Part shown: positions 1 through 7,527 of the stretch, piece after piece
Numbering within the stretch: position 1 is the first letter of the stretch
How the letters are laid out: every line of letters begins with the position of its first letter
Position numbers and translations under genes: made by a program
The notes under the pieces: model-generated
Seen by the model: only the letters and a program-made list of their open reading frames with translations
The model's database searches: none
What the model was told of the DNA's origin: nothing
Source: Verrucomicrobiota bacterium
GTDB lineage: Bacteria > Verrucomicrobiota > Verrucomicrobiia > Verrucomicrobiales > Verrucomicrobiaceae
NCBI GenBank assembly: GCA_009885695.1
Contig: VFKE01000036.1
Span: 1-44,614, forward strand
DNA length: 44,614 bases
Direction: 5' to 3'

Positions 1-260
1 CTTACTGAGCTGAGTGAACGGGACTTGAGCAGTCACCTTCCGGGTGAGCGCCAGGGCGGCTTAAATAATTTCGTAGCCGCGTTCGTAAGAACGCGGGAAA
101 TAGGCAGACTTCGTTGGCTGCCGTGGCTTCTTCCCGCACTCTTACGAGATGCGGCTACGTCTTTTTAAAAATGCTCCAGGTGCGCACGCAAGCGCATGAT
201 TTTCAGGCTATAGACTATCAGCTATCAGCTCTCGACTTTCCTTCCTAGGTTTAGTGCCTC
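1..260. repeat. dispersed repeat A, copy 1 (interrupted by a MITE-like element)
   Basis: No gene lies in the first 287 bases. Two blocks, about 12-52 and 184-250, match a continuous stretch at about 13150-13268. Shared landmarks are TGAGTGAA, GGGTGAGC, CAAGCGC, ATTTTCAG, the tandem ACTATCAGCTATCAGC and CGACTTTCC. The intervening 61-176 is a separate MITE-like repeat, so this copy looks like the occupied site and the later one the empty site. The nature of repeat A is unknown. Confidence 0.55.
61..176. repeat. MITE-like palindromic element, copy 1
   Basis: This is an imperfect inverted repeat. The left arm reads TTAAATAATTTCGTAGCCGC and the right arm ends GCGGCTACGTC then a T/A-rich run and ATGCTC. 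It is very similar to 7377-7511 (shared CTTCGTTGGCTGCCG and TTCTTCCCGCACTCT core) and related at its ends to 12991-13131. There is no coding capacity. It is probably a non-autonomous element moved by a transposase encoded elsewhere; that is inference. Confidence 0.6.
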
Positions 261-287
261 GTCACCTCGGCAACTACCCAATGCCAC

Positions 288-1256
288 TCACCTCAACCCC
301 AGCTTCCGCATCTCCAGCCACCACTTTACGAACTCTGGAATGCCGGTGTCGATGTGCGTGGCGGGCTTGAAGTTCAGGAGCTTCGTCGCCTTGGTGACAT
401 CGGCGCTGGTGAGGGGGACGTCGCCGGGTTGCTCGGACATTTCGTTGATCTGCGCTTTTTTGCCGATGGCTTTTTCAATGGCGGCGATCAGTTCGTTCAG
501 GGTGACGGTCTGGGAACCGCCGAGATTGAAAATGTCGCACTTGGGCGCGCCGGCTTTGTCCGTATAAGCGAGAGCGCCGAGAATGCCGTCGACGATATCG
601 CTGATGAAGGTGTAGTCGCGCGCGGTATCGCCTTTGCCGTAGCGGTCGATCGGCTGGTTCTCGTGAATTAGGCGGGTGAATTTTGAGATGGCGAGGTCGG
701 GGCGCTGGCGCGGGCCGTAAACAGTGAAGAAGCGCAGGCAGACGGTGCGGATGCCGGCCAGCGCGGAGTAGTTGGAGCACATCTGTTCGCCGGCCATCTT
801 GGTCATTGCGTAGGGGCTGATGGTTTGCAAAATGGGGTCGCCCTCGGCAAAGGGAACTTTTTTATTCACGCCGTAAACCGAACTGCTGCTGGCGAAGACG
901 AACTTCTTCACGCCATGGCGCTTCGCCGCTTCCAGGAGATGAAATGTGCCTTTGATGTTGGTATCGATGTAAAGCTCGGGAGCCTCGATGGACGGGCGGA
1001 CCCCGGCCCGGGCGGCAAGGTGGATGACGGCGTCGAGCCCAGTGGCGAAGGCGCGCTCCACATCGGCCGGCTGACGGATGTCGCCTTCGATCAGCGTGAT
1101 GCGATCCCGCACGACGCGAATGTTCTCGCGCTTGATGGCGGGGTCGTAGTAGTCGTTAAACTCATCAATGATGACGACTTGATGACCGTCGGCGAGCAGG
1201 CGTTCGACTGTGTGAGAACCGATGAATCCGGCGCCGCCGGTGACGAGAATTTTCAT
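288..1256 (-). CDS. NAD-dependent epimerase/dehydratase (UDP-glucuronate/UDP-glucose 4-epimerase type)
   Basis: This is a cytoplasmic extended short-chain dehydrogenase/reductase of 322 residues that interconverts sugar nucleotides for surface polysaccharide. The protein opens with the Rossmann motif TGGAGFIGSH (residues 6-15). It has an acidic residue ending strand 2 (VIIDEFNDYYDP), the DVIHLAARAGVR segment typical of UDP-glucuronate 4-epimerases, the SSSSVYG serine region and a YAMTK catalytic Tyr/Lys pair. The start is the ATG at 1256. An upstream in-frame extension of 85 residues is rejected because it precedes the Rossmann fold and runs into the divergent gene at 1417. Substrate is inferred from family resemblance; UDP-glucose 4-epimerase is the main alternative. 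Confidence 0.88.
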   Translation of the reverse strand: MKILVTGGAGFIGSHTVERLLADGHQVVIIDEFNDYYDPAIKRENIRVVRDRITLIEGDIRQPADVERAFATGLDAVIHLAARAGVRPSIEAPELYIDTNIKGTFHLLEAAKRHGVKKFVFASSSSVYGVNKKVPFAEGDPILQTISPYAMTKMAGEQMCSNYSALAGIRTVCLRFFTVYGPRQRPDLAISKFTRLIHENQPIDRYGKGDTARDYTFISDIVDGILGALAYTDKAGAPKCDIFNLGGSQTVTLNELIAAIEKAIGKKAQINEMSEQPGDVPLTSADVTKATKLLNFKPATHIDTGIPEFVKWWLEMRKLGLR

Positions 1257-1416
1257 GCTGGAGTGCAAGACAGGATGGCGGGTGGGAGTGATGTCTGGAC
1301 GCGTGGGGCAAACTTTTCCACAATACGCAGGAGAAAGCAATTGACGGACTGCTGGAAAATCCGTTAGATGGTCCCGGGGTTTTGTGTTTTTATAGCGCGG
1401 AAACTCCGATTTGATC

Positions 1417-2400
1417 ATGAACGAAGAGAACAAGACCCAGCCCACGCCACCTCCGGTTCCGAGCGCAAAGACCTCGGCCGTGCCTCTTAAGAAGGAAACG
1501 GTTCGCATCACATTGCGCGCCCGTCCCGGTATCGGAGTGACTCAACCCAAGGAACACACCTCTCCAGTTTCGGGTCTGGGCACGACATCCGTTCCACACC
1601 CAATCACCACTTCCGTAACGCCCGCCGGTGCCGCGACTGCGCGCGTTCCCACCTCCCCGATTGGCCAGGTGGGTGGTGGCACCAACAAATCCACCGCACC
1701 CATCCAACTTCCGAGCGCGCCGCTACCGGCACCAGCCACACGGGCACCAACCACGCAGGTTCGTCTGACACCAGCTCCGTCCGTCCCCCGCGCACCCGGT
1801 GCGCCCGCAGGTCCTCCACGCCCCCCAGGTGTTCCACCGCCATCAATTTCACCCACGGTGCCACTCGCGAAAATCCCGGGAGGAGCTATCCGCCCCCCCG
1901 GCCCCCCAAGCGCAGTCGGATCCAAGCCACCAGGCACAAAAATTGAAGCGGGCGCCACCACGGTCCCGCTGTCTAAATCCCCCATTGCCCCGAAGCCGCT
2001 CAGTCCGGGTGTCGCTCCGGGAGCCAAACCCGGCCCGACACAAGCACTCCCCCAAGCCACGGTCCAACTCGCCAAAGGCACTGTTCCACTGGCCAAAAAG
2101 GGCGTCACCCCGCCCAGCGCACCGGTTAAACAGCGCACTGTGCAGCAAGAATACATTGATGAGAAAGATCCCGAAGCCGGCCTCGCCCCACTCGCCGTGA
2201 TTTGCCTGATTTTGTCCATCGCGCTCATGGGCGTGAATCTCCTCGGCACTGACAAGGCGTTCTTTGCGGAGAAGGGCAGCGAAAGCGCTTTCATGGTTCC
2301 AGCCCCAGATGATCCTGCGTGGGAGGTAAAACAACCCGACGGCAGCCATAAGTCCACGTTCAGCACCAAACTTGGCGAAATCACCAGGAAACTCGACTAA
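1417..2400 (+). CDS. Pro/Thr-rich membrane-anchored protein with repeated TVPLAK-like motifs
   Basis: Function is unknown. The 327-residue product has a long disordered region rich in Pro, Ala, Thr and Gly. It contains a short motif of the form TV(P/Q)L(A/S)K several times (PTVPLAKIPG, TTVPLSKSP, ATVQLAKG, GTVPLAKKG). One transmembrane helix follows near residues 258-280 (PLAVICLILSIALMGVNLLG), then a tail of about 45 residues. The start is the ATG at 1417, preferred over a TTG two codons upstream. The architecture suits a single-pass protein with a flexible low-complexity arm. A 30-residue gene 12 bases downstream copies the helix. Codon use fits the region and composition alone does not suggest transfer. 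Confidence 0.72.
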   Translation: MNEENKTQPTPPPVPSAKTSAVPLKKETVRITLRARPGIGVTQPKEHTSPVSGLGTTSVPHPITTSVTPAGAATARVPTSPIGQVGGGTNKSTAPIQLPSAPLPAPATRAPTTQVRLTPAPSVPRAPGAPAGPPRPPGVPPPSISPTVPLAKIPGGAIRPPGPPSAVGSKPPGTKIEAGATTVPLSKSPIAPKPLSPGVAPGAKPGPTQALPQATVQLAKGTVPLAKKGVTPPSAPVKQRTVQQEYIDEKDPEAGLAPLAVICLILSIALMGVNLLGTDKAFFAEKGSESAFMVPAPDDPAWEVKQPDGSHKSTFSTKLGEITRKLD

Positions 2401-2412
2401 TCAACGCCCGCC

Positions 2413-2505
2413 ATGCCACTCGCCCTGATCATTTTTATACTCTCGATCGCCATTCTCGCACTCAATATTCTGACCCAGAATGGGATAAGCATTCCTGGTC
2501 TCTGA
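2413..2505 (+). CDS. putative 30-residue single-helix membrane peptide
   Basis: This short frame opens with ATG 12 bases after the stop of the Pro/Thr-rich gene. The peptide is almost entirely one hydrophobic helix (MPLALIIFILSIAILALNIL) followed by TQNGISIPGL. It aligns without gaps to the helix of the upstream protein (PLAVICLILSIALMGVNLLG), with about 11 identical positions in 19 and otherwise conservative changes. Resemblance plus tight spacing suggests a co-transcribed small partner or a duplicated anchor. No ribosome-binding site is obvious, and a non-coding remnant of a duplication is the alternative. Confidence 0.45.
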   Translation: MPLALIIFILSIAILALNILTQNGISIPGL

Positions 2506-2564
2506 GCTGACTCCGTCCGTGGGGTTCTTGTTGTCGACCAGTTCAATTGAACGCCAGCAAATGA

Positions 2565-3818
2565 TCAATGCCCCGCATCCGCCGGAGCCGCTAGCTGCTT
2601 CGGTGGCCAGAATGCGATCAACAACAACATCGCCGCACCAAGCGCGAGACCGGTGGGCCACAGGAAGAGCGACCGATAATCCACACTGCCATCCACCGCA
2701 GTAAGCTTGCCCTGCAATGGGATGAAGAACCACTTCGCCGCGAGATCGCCGAGGCCGAGCACCAGTAAATTAAACAGTCCCTGGGCGCTGGAGCGCACAT
2801 CTTTCGGGAATGCGGCGTCGATAAAAATGTAAAGCGTGGCGAAGAAGAACGCGTAGCAGATGCCGTGCAGCACCTGCACGAGAATAATCATCAATTGATT
2901 TTCCGGCATGAACGCGAAGATGCCGAAGCGGGCCGCATGGCCTAAAATGCCAAGAATCATCGTGGTTTTCCAACCCAGGCGCACCAGCACCATGCCGAGA
3001 ATCGCCATCGTCCCGATTTCCGCAACCTGTCCGATGCTCATCACGGGCATGATCCACTCCGGCATGATGCCCACGGTTTTGCTGCCGAGAAATCCGCCAG
3101 CCATGAGGAAGTAGCCGTTGTGAATCGTGGAATCGATGAAGGTGACGATGAAGAGCACCAGCAGGAACGGCTTGCTCAGAAACTTCACCGCGCGCAACCA
3201 CGCGAAGCGGCCGTCGCTGTCGACCGCCGGCCTCGGTGGGGTATGGGGCAGCTTCAAACTGAACGCCGCCAGCACGAGCGACGCGATGCCGGCGACGAGG
3301 AAGATGTTCCGGCTGGCGGTCACTGCCTCCACTCCGGTCTTGCCCTGAAGCACGAAGTAGAGCGGCCAAGCGGCGATAATCCAGCCAACGGTTCCGCCCA
3401 TGCGCACCAGGCCAAATTCCTTCTGCGCGTTCTTGAGGTGCGTGAATGCGATTGAGTTCGAAACGGATATCGTCGGCACGTACAAGAGCGAGTGCACCAG
3501 CATCAGGCCAAAGAACGCAGTGAACGAAGTGGCCCAATACATACTGAGAATGGCCAGTCCACCGACGAGATGACTGAACGCCATGAATTTCTCGGCGGCG
3601 AAGTTACGATCTGCAAACTGGTTGCTAAAGAAAATGCCCACCACCGATGCGATGGCGAAGGCGCTGCCGACCAGCGCAATCTGATCCGGGGAAAAGTTGA
3701 GTCCATCCTTCCCCATGTAGCCCCAGATGAGCGGCAGCCATGCCCCCCAGATGAAGAACTCAAGGATCATCATGACAAAAAGCTTTTTGCCGGGCGGGGT
3801 CGAGGGTGCGTTACTCAT
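2565..3818 (-). CDS. MFS transporter, nucleoside:H+ symporter-like
   Basis: This is an inner-membrane 12-helix permease of the major facilitator superfamily, 417 residues from the ATG at 3818 (an 11-residue upstream extension is unsupported). It begins with a short polar tail, then KLFVMMILEFFIWGAWLPLIWGYM, which resembles the NupG/XapB nucleoside-symporter branch. The FSNQFADR segment between helices 2 and 3 corresponds to the MFS loop signature. Length and helix density suit a complete protein. Substrate is a family inference (nucleosides or a related polar compound). The neighbours give no metabolic context. Confidence 0.8.
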   Translation of the reverse strand: MSNAPSTPPGKKLFVMMILEFFIWGAWLPLIWGYMGKDGLNFSPDQIALVGSAFAIASVVGIFFSNQFADRNFAAEKFMAFSHLVGGLAILSMYWATSFTAFFGLMLVHSLLYVPTISVSNSIAFTHLKNAQKEFGLVRMGGTVGWIIAAWPLYFVLQGKTGVEAVTASRNIFLVAGIASLVLAAFSLKLPHTPPRPAVDSDGRFAWLRAVKFLSKPFLLVLFIVTFIDSTIHNGYFLMAGGFLGSKTVGIMPEWIMPVMSIGQVAEIGTMAILGMVLVRLGWKTTMILGILGHAARFGIFAFMPENQLMIILVQVLHGICYAFFFATLYIFIDAAFPKDVRSSAQGLFNLLVLGLGDLAAKWFFIPLQGKLTAVDGSVDYRSLFLWPTGLALGAAMLLLIAFWPPKQLAAPADAGH

Positions 3819-3851
3819 GGTTGTAGGGAGTGGGAAAAGAAAGGAGACCAT

Positions 3852-4064
3852 TGTGAGAGGAATTCAAGGAATATGAATCACCTTTCGCCTCTTCAAGTTC
3901 GACCCTTGTCTCTTACGCGAAGAGGTCGGTGTCATTAGCCCGGAGTGCACTGATCAGGAAAATTTTTCGCGGCCTTCTGCTCCTGCTCAGTGAGATCCTT
4001 CATCCACCGATCCCATCATAAGTCACACCCAAGTCAGAAATTCAACAGTTCGCAAGGGCACTGC
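3852..4064. other. gene-poor spacer with a possible 22-residue reading frame
   Basis: This 213-base spacer separates two minus-strand genes. The only frame of note is on the minus strand from ATG at 4003 to TAA at 3935, a peptide starting MKDLTEQEQKAAKNF and ending PDQCTPG. It is too short to support as a gene without conservation. No clear terminator hairpin or promoter was seen. Confidence 0.3.
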
Positions 4065-5558
4065 TCAGTCCTTCTCCTTCTTTCGCTTTCCGATCAACCA
4101 GGCCAGAGCAATGATCACCAGCAGGATCCCTCCGATAAACGGGAAGTAGTCATTGAGCCTCTCCATCAGGCTTGACTGTGCCTCTGAGGGTGATTCTGAA
4201 GTTGCTGCTGGGGACGCAGACTTTTGCGGGGAGCCGGGTTTCACCTTCGTGGCGGACGCTTTCGTGGCCGTGGCCTTGGCTTCTGTGGTTGCGTCCACTG
4301 CTTTTTGATTCTTTTCCTCCTGAACTTTTTTAATCGCCTCAGCCACGGGATTCGTTCCGGCCTTATCCTCCACCGATGGCGCATGGGCGGCAGCACTCGC
4401 AGCTGCAGCAGCTGCCTTCTGTTCGATTTTGACGCTTTCCCGAAGAATGCCGAGCTCCTTCGTCAATGACTGGATCAGGGGTCCAAATGACGGATTCTTC
4501 ATCTTGGTCGCTTTTTCAAGAGCGGCATCAGCCTCGGCAATATTTTTGTCGGCAATGTAGCGAATCAAGATCATGAGAATATTGCTTTCCGCCTGCAAGG
4601 CTGGAACGTTCAACGCACTCAGATTGGCGCGCTCTTTCTCGATCACCGCTGTGATGTCTTGTAATCCCTTGACGTCAAACTTCGATATATCGCGCCATTT
4701 AACATTGTCTTTGTGTTGGCGGTCCAGCGTGTTTTTATAGACACGCTCTTCCTCCTCAATCGCCTTGCGCGCAGCGGATGCCTCGTTCGAACCCAGTTGC
4801 TTGAGTCCTTCCGCACGGCGTTGCAAATGAACCGGCGCGTCCCTGATCATTTCCGTGACCTGGACTTCAAATCTCTTGAGGTATTCCAGCGCCTCCGGAA
4901 TCGCCTTCAGAAAATAGGGCGCGGCACCATGCCCGGCCCTCAGTTTTTCAAAGGCGCGCAGCGCCTCAAGATACCGTGATTCCCTGCTTGCCACCGCCTT
5001 TTCTTGCATCGCCATGAACTGGCGGCAGGCGTCTATGTTGTAGCTGTCGCGCTTCGCAGTGTCGGCATCAAGCCAGTGACCCTCCATCTTCAACTGACCG
5101 GAAACGACCTTGATCTTCTCTTCTATGAACGTGGCAGCAATTTTCTCCACCTCGGCAGATTCCGGGGTGCCGGGATGCTTCGCGATGAATGTGCGCAACT
5201 TGTCCTGTATTGTGCTCTCGTAATACGAAGCATCCTTCAGATCAGGCGTGGGCAACAGTTTTCCCAACCCGCTCTCGGCGAACTCCGTTTCCGAGGGACT
5301 CTGCTTTTTAAAGCTGGCGATGTCACCCTTGAGGAGAATTTTCCTGTCCTTGATTTTAGGCGTGAGCTTGTATTCGATTTCCACGGAGTCGGGCGTATCG
5401 CGCAGCACCTTGCCCTCGATTTTGTCGCCCGATTTCATGATGATGACCGCAGTCTCGCCGGGGTTGAAGCTGATGTTCAACTGCGCCACAGCTTGCCGGC
5501 CCGCAAAAACGGACATGGTGATGCTGACGATGAGGTGCAGGATGGGGAATGGTTTCAT
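4065..5558 (-). CDS. PTPDL-family membrane-anchored protein
   Basis: The 497-residue protein resembles the PTPDL family known from Verrucomicrobiota; the role is unknown. It has an N-terminal signal peptide ending near AVAQ, a small beta-rich domain (IIMKSGDKIEGKVLRDTPDS), the motif PTPDL at residues 103-107, a helical middle region with coiled-coil character, an Ala/Lys/Ser-rich low-complexity stretch, and a C-terminal helix (FIGGILLVIIALAWLIG) before a basic tail KRKKEKD. The start chosen is the ATG at 5558, where the signal peptide begins, rather than an in-frame Met eight codons earlier. The layout implies a periplasmic body held by a C-terminal anchor. It is divergent from the ParA gene, with about 150 bases between starts. 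Confidence 0.75.
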   Translation of the reverse strand: MKPFPILHLIVSITMSVFAGRQAVAQLNISFNPGETAVIIMKSGDKIEGKVLRDTPDSVEIEYKLTPKIKDRKILLKGDIASFKKQSPSETEFAESGLGKLLPTPDLKDASYYESTIQDKLRTFIAKHPGTPESAEVEKIAATFIEEKIKVVSGQLKMEGHWLDADTAKRDSYNIDACRQFMAMQEKAVASRESRYLEALRAFEKLRAGHGAAPYFLKAIPEALEYLKRFEVQVTEMIRDAPVHLQRRAEGLKQLGSNEASAARKAIEEEERVYKNTLDRQHKDNVKWRDISKFDVKGLQDITAVIEKERANLSALNVPALQAESNILMILIRYIADKNIAEADAALEKATKMKNPSFGPLIQSLTKELGILRESVKIEQKAAAAAASAAAHAPSVEDKAGTNPVAEAIKKVQEEKNQKAVDATTEAKATATKASATKVKPGSPQKSASPAATSESPSEAQSSLMERLNDYFPFIGGILLVIIALAWLIGKRKKEKD

Positions 5559-5705
5559 GAAAATTGGAGAATGCGTCTGCATCCCGGTGCTTTTGGAAGC
5601 GGCAAATAATCATTTTCTGAGCCGGAGTAAAGAACGAACTGCGAGGCTGAAAAATGTCAGTCGGGAATCGGGTGCAATTTCCGCAAAGTCAGCTACCATC
5701 GCGCC

Positions 5706-6515
5706 GTGATCGCAGTCGCCACAGCCAGCCAAAAAGGAGGAGTCGGAAAAACCACCGTCTGCATCAATCTCGCGCATGCCCTCGCACGCCGCGGCTGGAA
5801 CACCTTGGTGGTGGATACCGATCCGCAGGGCGGCATCGGCCTTTCACTCTCCCGCAGCACACGCAAACGGCGCGGTTTCTACGACTTTTTACAGAACGGT
5901 GGCGAGGCGCGCCCGCTCATCCTGCCCACGCGACTGCCCGAACTGAGCATTATGCCCTGCGGAGATTCCGCCAGCTTCCTCAGCCAGGGGGCTAAGCTGG
6001 ACCGCTCGCCCGAGCGCCTCCGCGACCTGCTCCGCCAGCTTGATTTGCTGCGCTTTGATTGCGTGCTGCTGGACACCGCCGCCGGTCTCAACGGCGTGAG
6101 CGAGATCATCGTGCGCGGAAGCGAGTGGGTGCTCATCCCGCAGCAGGCGGAACCACTCGCCGTACGCTCACTACCACTGTTGCTGGAAACCCTGGCGAGA
6201 TTCCGGGCCGATGGAACACGCACGCGCGTTGCCGGCATTCTTCTCACCATGCTATCCAGCCAGCTCGACGCCAGTCTGAAGGTCGCCCGTGAGGTGCGCG
6301 CCATGCTGCCGCCCTCATTGCTCTTCCAGCAGGCCATTCCGCGGGATCCGCTTTTTCTCGAAGCCAGCGCTCTCGGCCTGCCACTTTCACTCATCCGAAA
6401 AAATCCACCACCATCCGCATTGCTCTTTGACCAGATAGCTGCCGAACTCGAGGAACGAATCGGCCTGCCCGCCCACAAAGACCAGACCCACCGCCATGCA
6501 AGTCTCCTGGATTGA
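5706..6515 (+). CDS. ParA/MinD-family ATPase
   Basis: This cytoplasmic deviant-Walker P-loop ATPase of 269 residues begins with GTG at 5706. The deviant Walker A SQKGGVGKTT (residues 8-17) with its signature lysine and the switch segment VVDTDPQGG identify the family. The DCVLLDTAAG stretch is the Walker B region. Such ATPases position DNA, chemoreceptors or other cargo on the nucleoid or membrane. No parB or parS lies here, so this is an orphan. The partner is probably the next gene, whose start overlaps this stop by 20 bases. Chromosome segregation is less likely than cargo positioning or regulation, which is inference. Confidence 0.85.
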   Translation: MIAVATASQKGGVGKTTVCINLAHALARRGWNTLVVDTDPQGGIGLSLSRSTRKRRGFYDFLQNGGEARPLILPTRLPELSIMPCGDSASFLSQGAKLDRSPERLRDLLRQLDLLRFDCVLLDTAAGLNGVSEIIVRGSEWVLIPQQAEPLAVRSLPLLLETLARFRADGTRTRVAGILLTMLSSQLDASLKVAREVRAMLPPSLLFQQAIPRDPLFLEASALGLPLSLIRKNPPPSALLFDQIAAELEERIGLPAHKDQTHRHASLLD

Positions 6516-7371
6516 TCCCGACGAAATCGCCAGGCTCACCGCGCAGCTCGAGGGCCCCCTCCAGCGGGATGAACCCCTGCCATGGGATCTCGACACGCTG
6601 CCGGATATCTCCAGTCAATTCACCATGGATGAATCTGACAGCGCGGACCCGCCTGAACTGGCTGATGCCATCGCCGCGCCTGTGCCGGAGTCCATGGAAC
6701 AACAAGGCGCGACTCCCGCACCCGCTATCGAACACATCCGGGAGAAACTTCGAGCCATCCGCAACAGTGCACAAGATGCCGGACTGATGCCCATTGCGAA
6801 GACCGCAACCATTGAACGATCCGATTCTACCGCAATTCCGGTCTCCGATTCACCTGCCGCAGGGATCATGCCCTCGCGCACACCAGTCCGCATTCCTCCT
6901 GCCCCGCAACCCGTGACGGAATCGGCGGCTAAAATTCCTGACTCCCATCACCCATCTTCAACTCCACTCCTTCCTCCCGGCAGCTCCCTGACTGAGCGTC
7001 TGCAGTGCTTCATACCCTGGGTGCAGTCAGTCGTACCGTGCGAGGATATTTTGCTGGTTGACGACCACGGCGACCTGCTCTGGGGCGGCCCCTCGCGCGC
7101 CGATCTCGCACTCTCAGTCGTCCTGGCAGCGGGCGCGGGCCTGCAGAGTGGTTCCGACGCGCTGACCCGCTCGTCCGTTTTCATCCGTTCACGACTGGGT
7201 GAACAAAAAGAACTGAGCGTCCTGCCCTGCCCCACGCGCTACGGCATGGTCACCCTCGCCCTGCTTAATGCGACAGGCCTTTCCAATGAGAACGTCACCA
7301 GTCTGCGCGAGGCACTGAAGCTCTGTATTGATGACAGCGCCGTGGCCCCAGCAATCAAGGGCCAGGCATAG
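6496..7371 (+). CDS. disordered protein with C-terminal roadblock/LC7-like domain
   Basis: The 291-residue protein starts at ATG 6496, inside the end of the ParA gene, so the two are probably translationally coupled. The first ~165 residues are acidic and Pro/Ala-rich with little predicted fold. The last ~115 look like a compact alpha/beta domain of roadblock/LC7 type: a helix around the PWVQSVVPCED segment, then strands DILLVDDHGDLLWGG, a long Ala/Leu helix, and a strand FIRSRLGE. Roadblock proteins such as MglB regulate small GTPases; with a ParA neighbour it may act as an adaptor. The domain call rests on pattern only and is tentative. Confidence 0.6.
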   Translation: MQVSWIDPDEIARLTAQLEGPLQRDEPLPWDLDTLPDISSQFTMDESDSADPPELADAIAAPVPESMEQQGATPAPAIEHIREKLRAIRNSAQDAGLMPIAKTATIERSDSTAIPVSDSPAAGIMPSRTPVRIPPAPQPVTESAAKIPDSHHPSSTPLLPPGSSLTERLQCFIPWVQSVVPCEDILLVDDHGDLLWGGPSRADLALSVVLAAGAGLQSGSDALTRSSVFIRSRLGEQKELSVLPCPTRYGMVTLALLNATGLSNENVTSLREALKLCIDDSAVAPAIKGQA

Positions 7372-7376
7372 AACGG

Positions 7377-7511
7377 TTTAAATAATTTCGTGGCCGTGAT
7401 CGTTTTGCGCAGCCGCAAAGCGAAAACGCGGGGAATTTGCATGCTTCGTTGGCTGCCGCGGTTTCTTCCCGCACTCTGACGAGATGCGGCTACGTCTTTT
7501 TGAAAATGCTC
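7377..7511. repeat. MITE-like palindromic element, copy 2
   Basis: It starts TTTAAATAATTTCGTGGCCG just after the roadblock-like gene and ends GCGGCTACGTC, T-run, AAAATGCTC, 17 bases before the hydrolase stop. The interior keeps CTTCGTTGGCTGCCG and TTCTTCCCGCACTCT as in copy 1. It sits between two convergent genes. It could form a long stem when transcribed and act as a bidirectional terminator. Confidence 0.6.
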
Positions 7512-7527
7512 TTGGCCTCCTGCGCCA

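Noticed and set aside
1257-1511. 85-residue N-terminal extension of the epimerase
   Set aside because: The Rossmann fold begins at the ATG 1256, and the extension invades the divergent gene's start.
3935-4003. 22-residue gene on the minus strand
   Set aside because: It is too short and has no supporting context, although the peptide is not obviously random.
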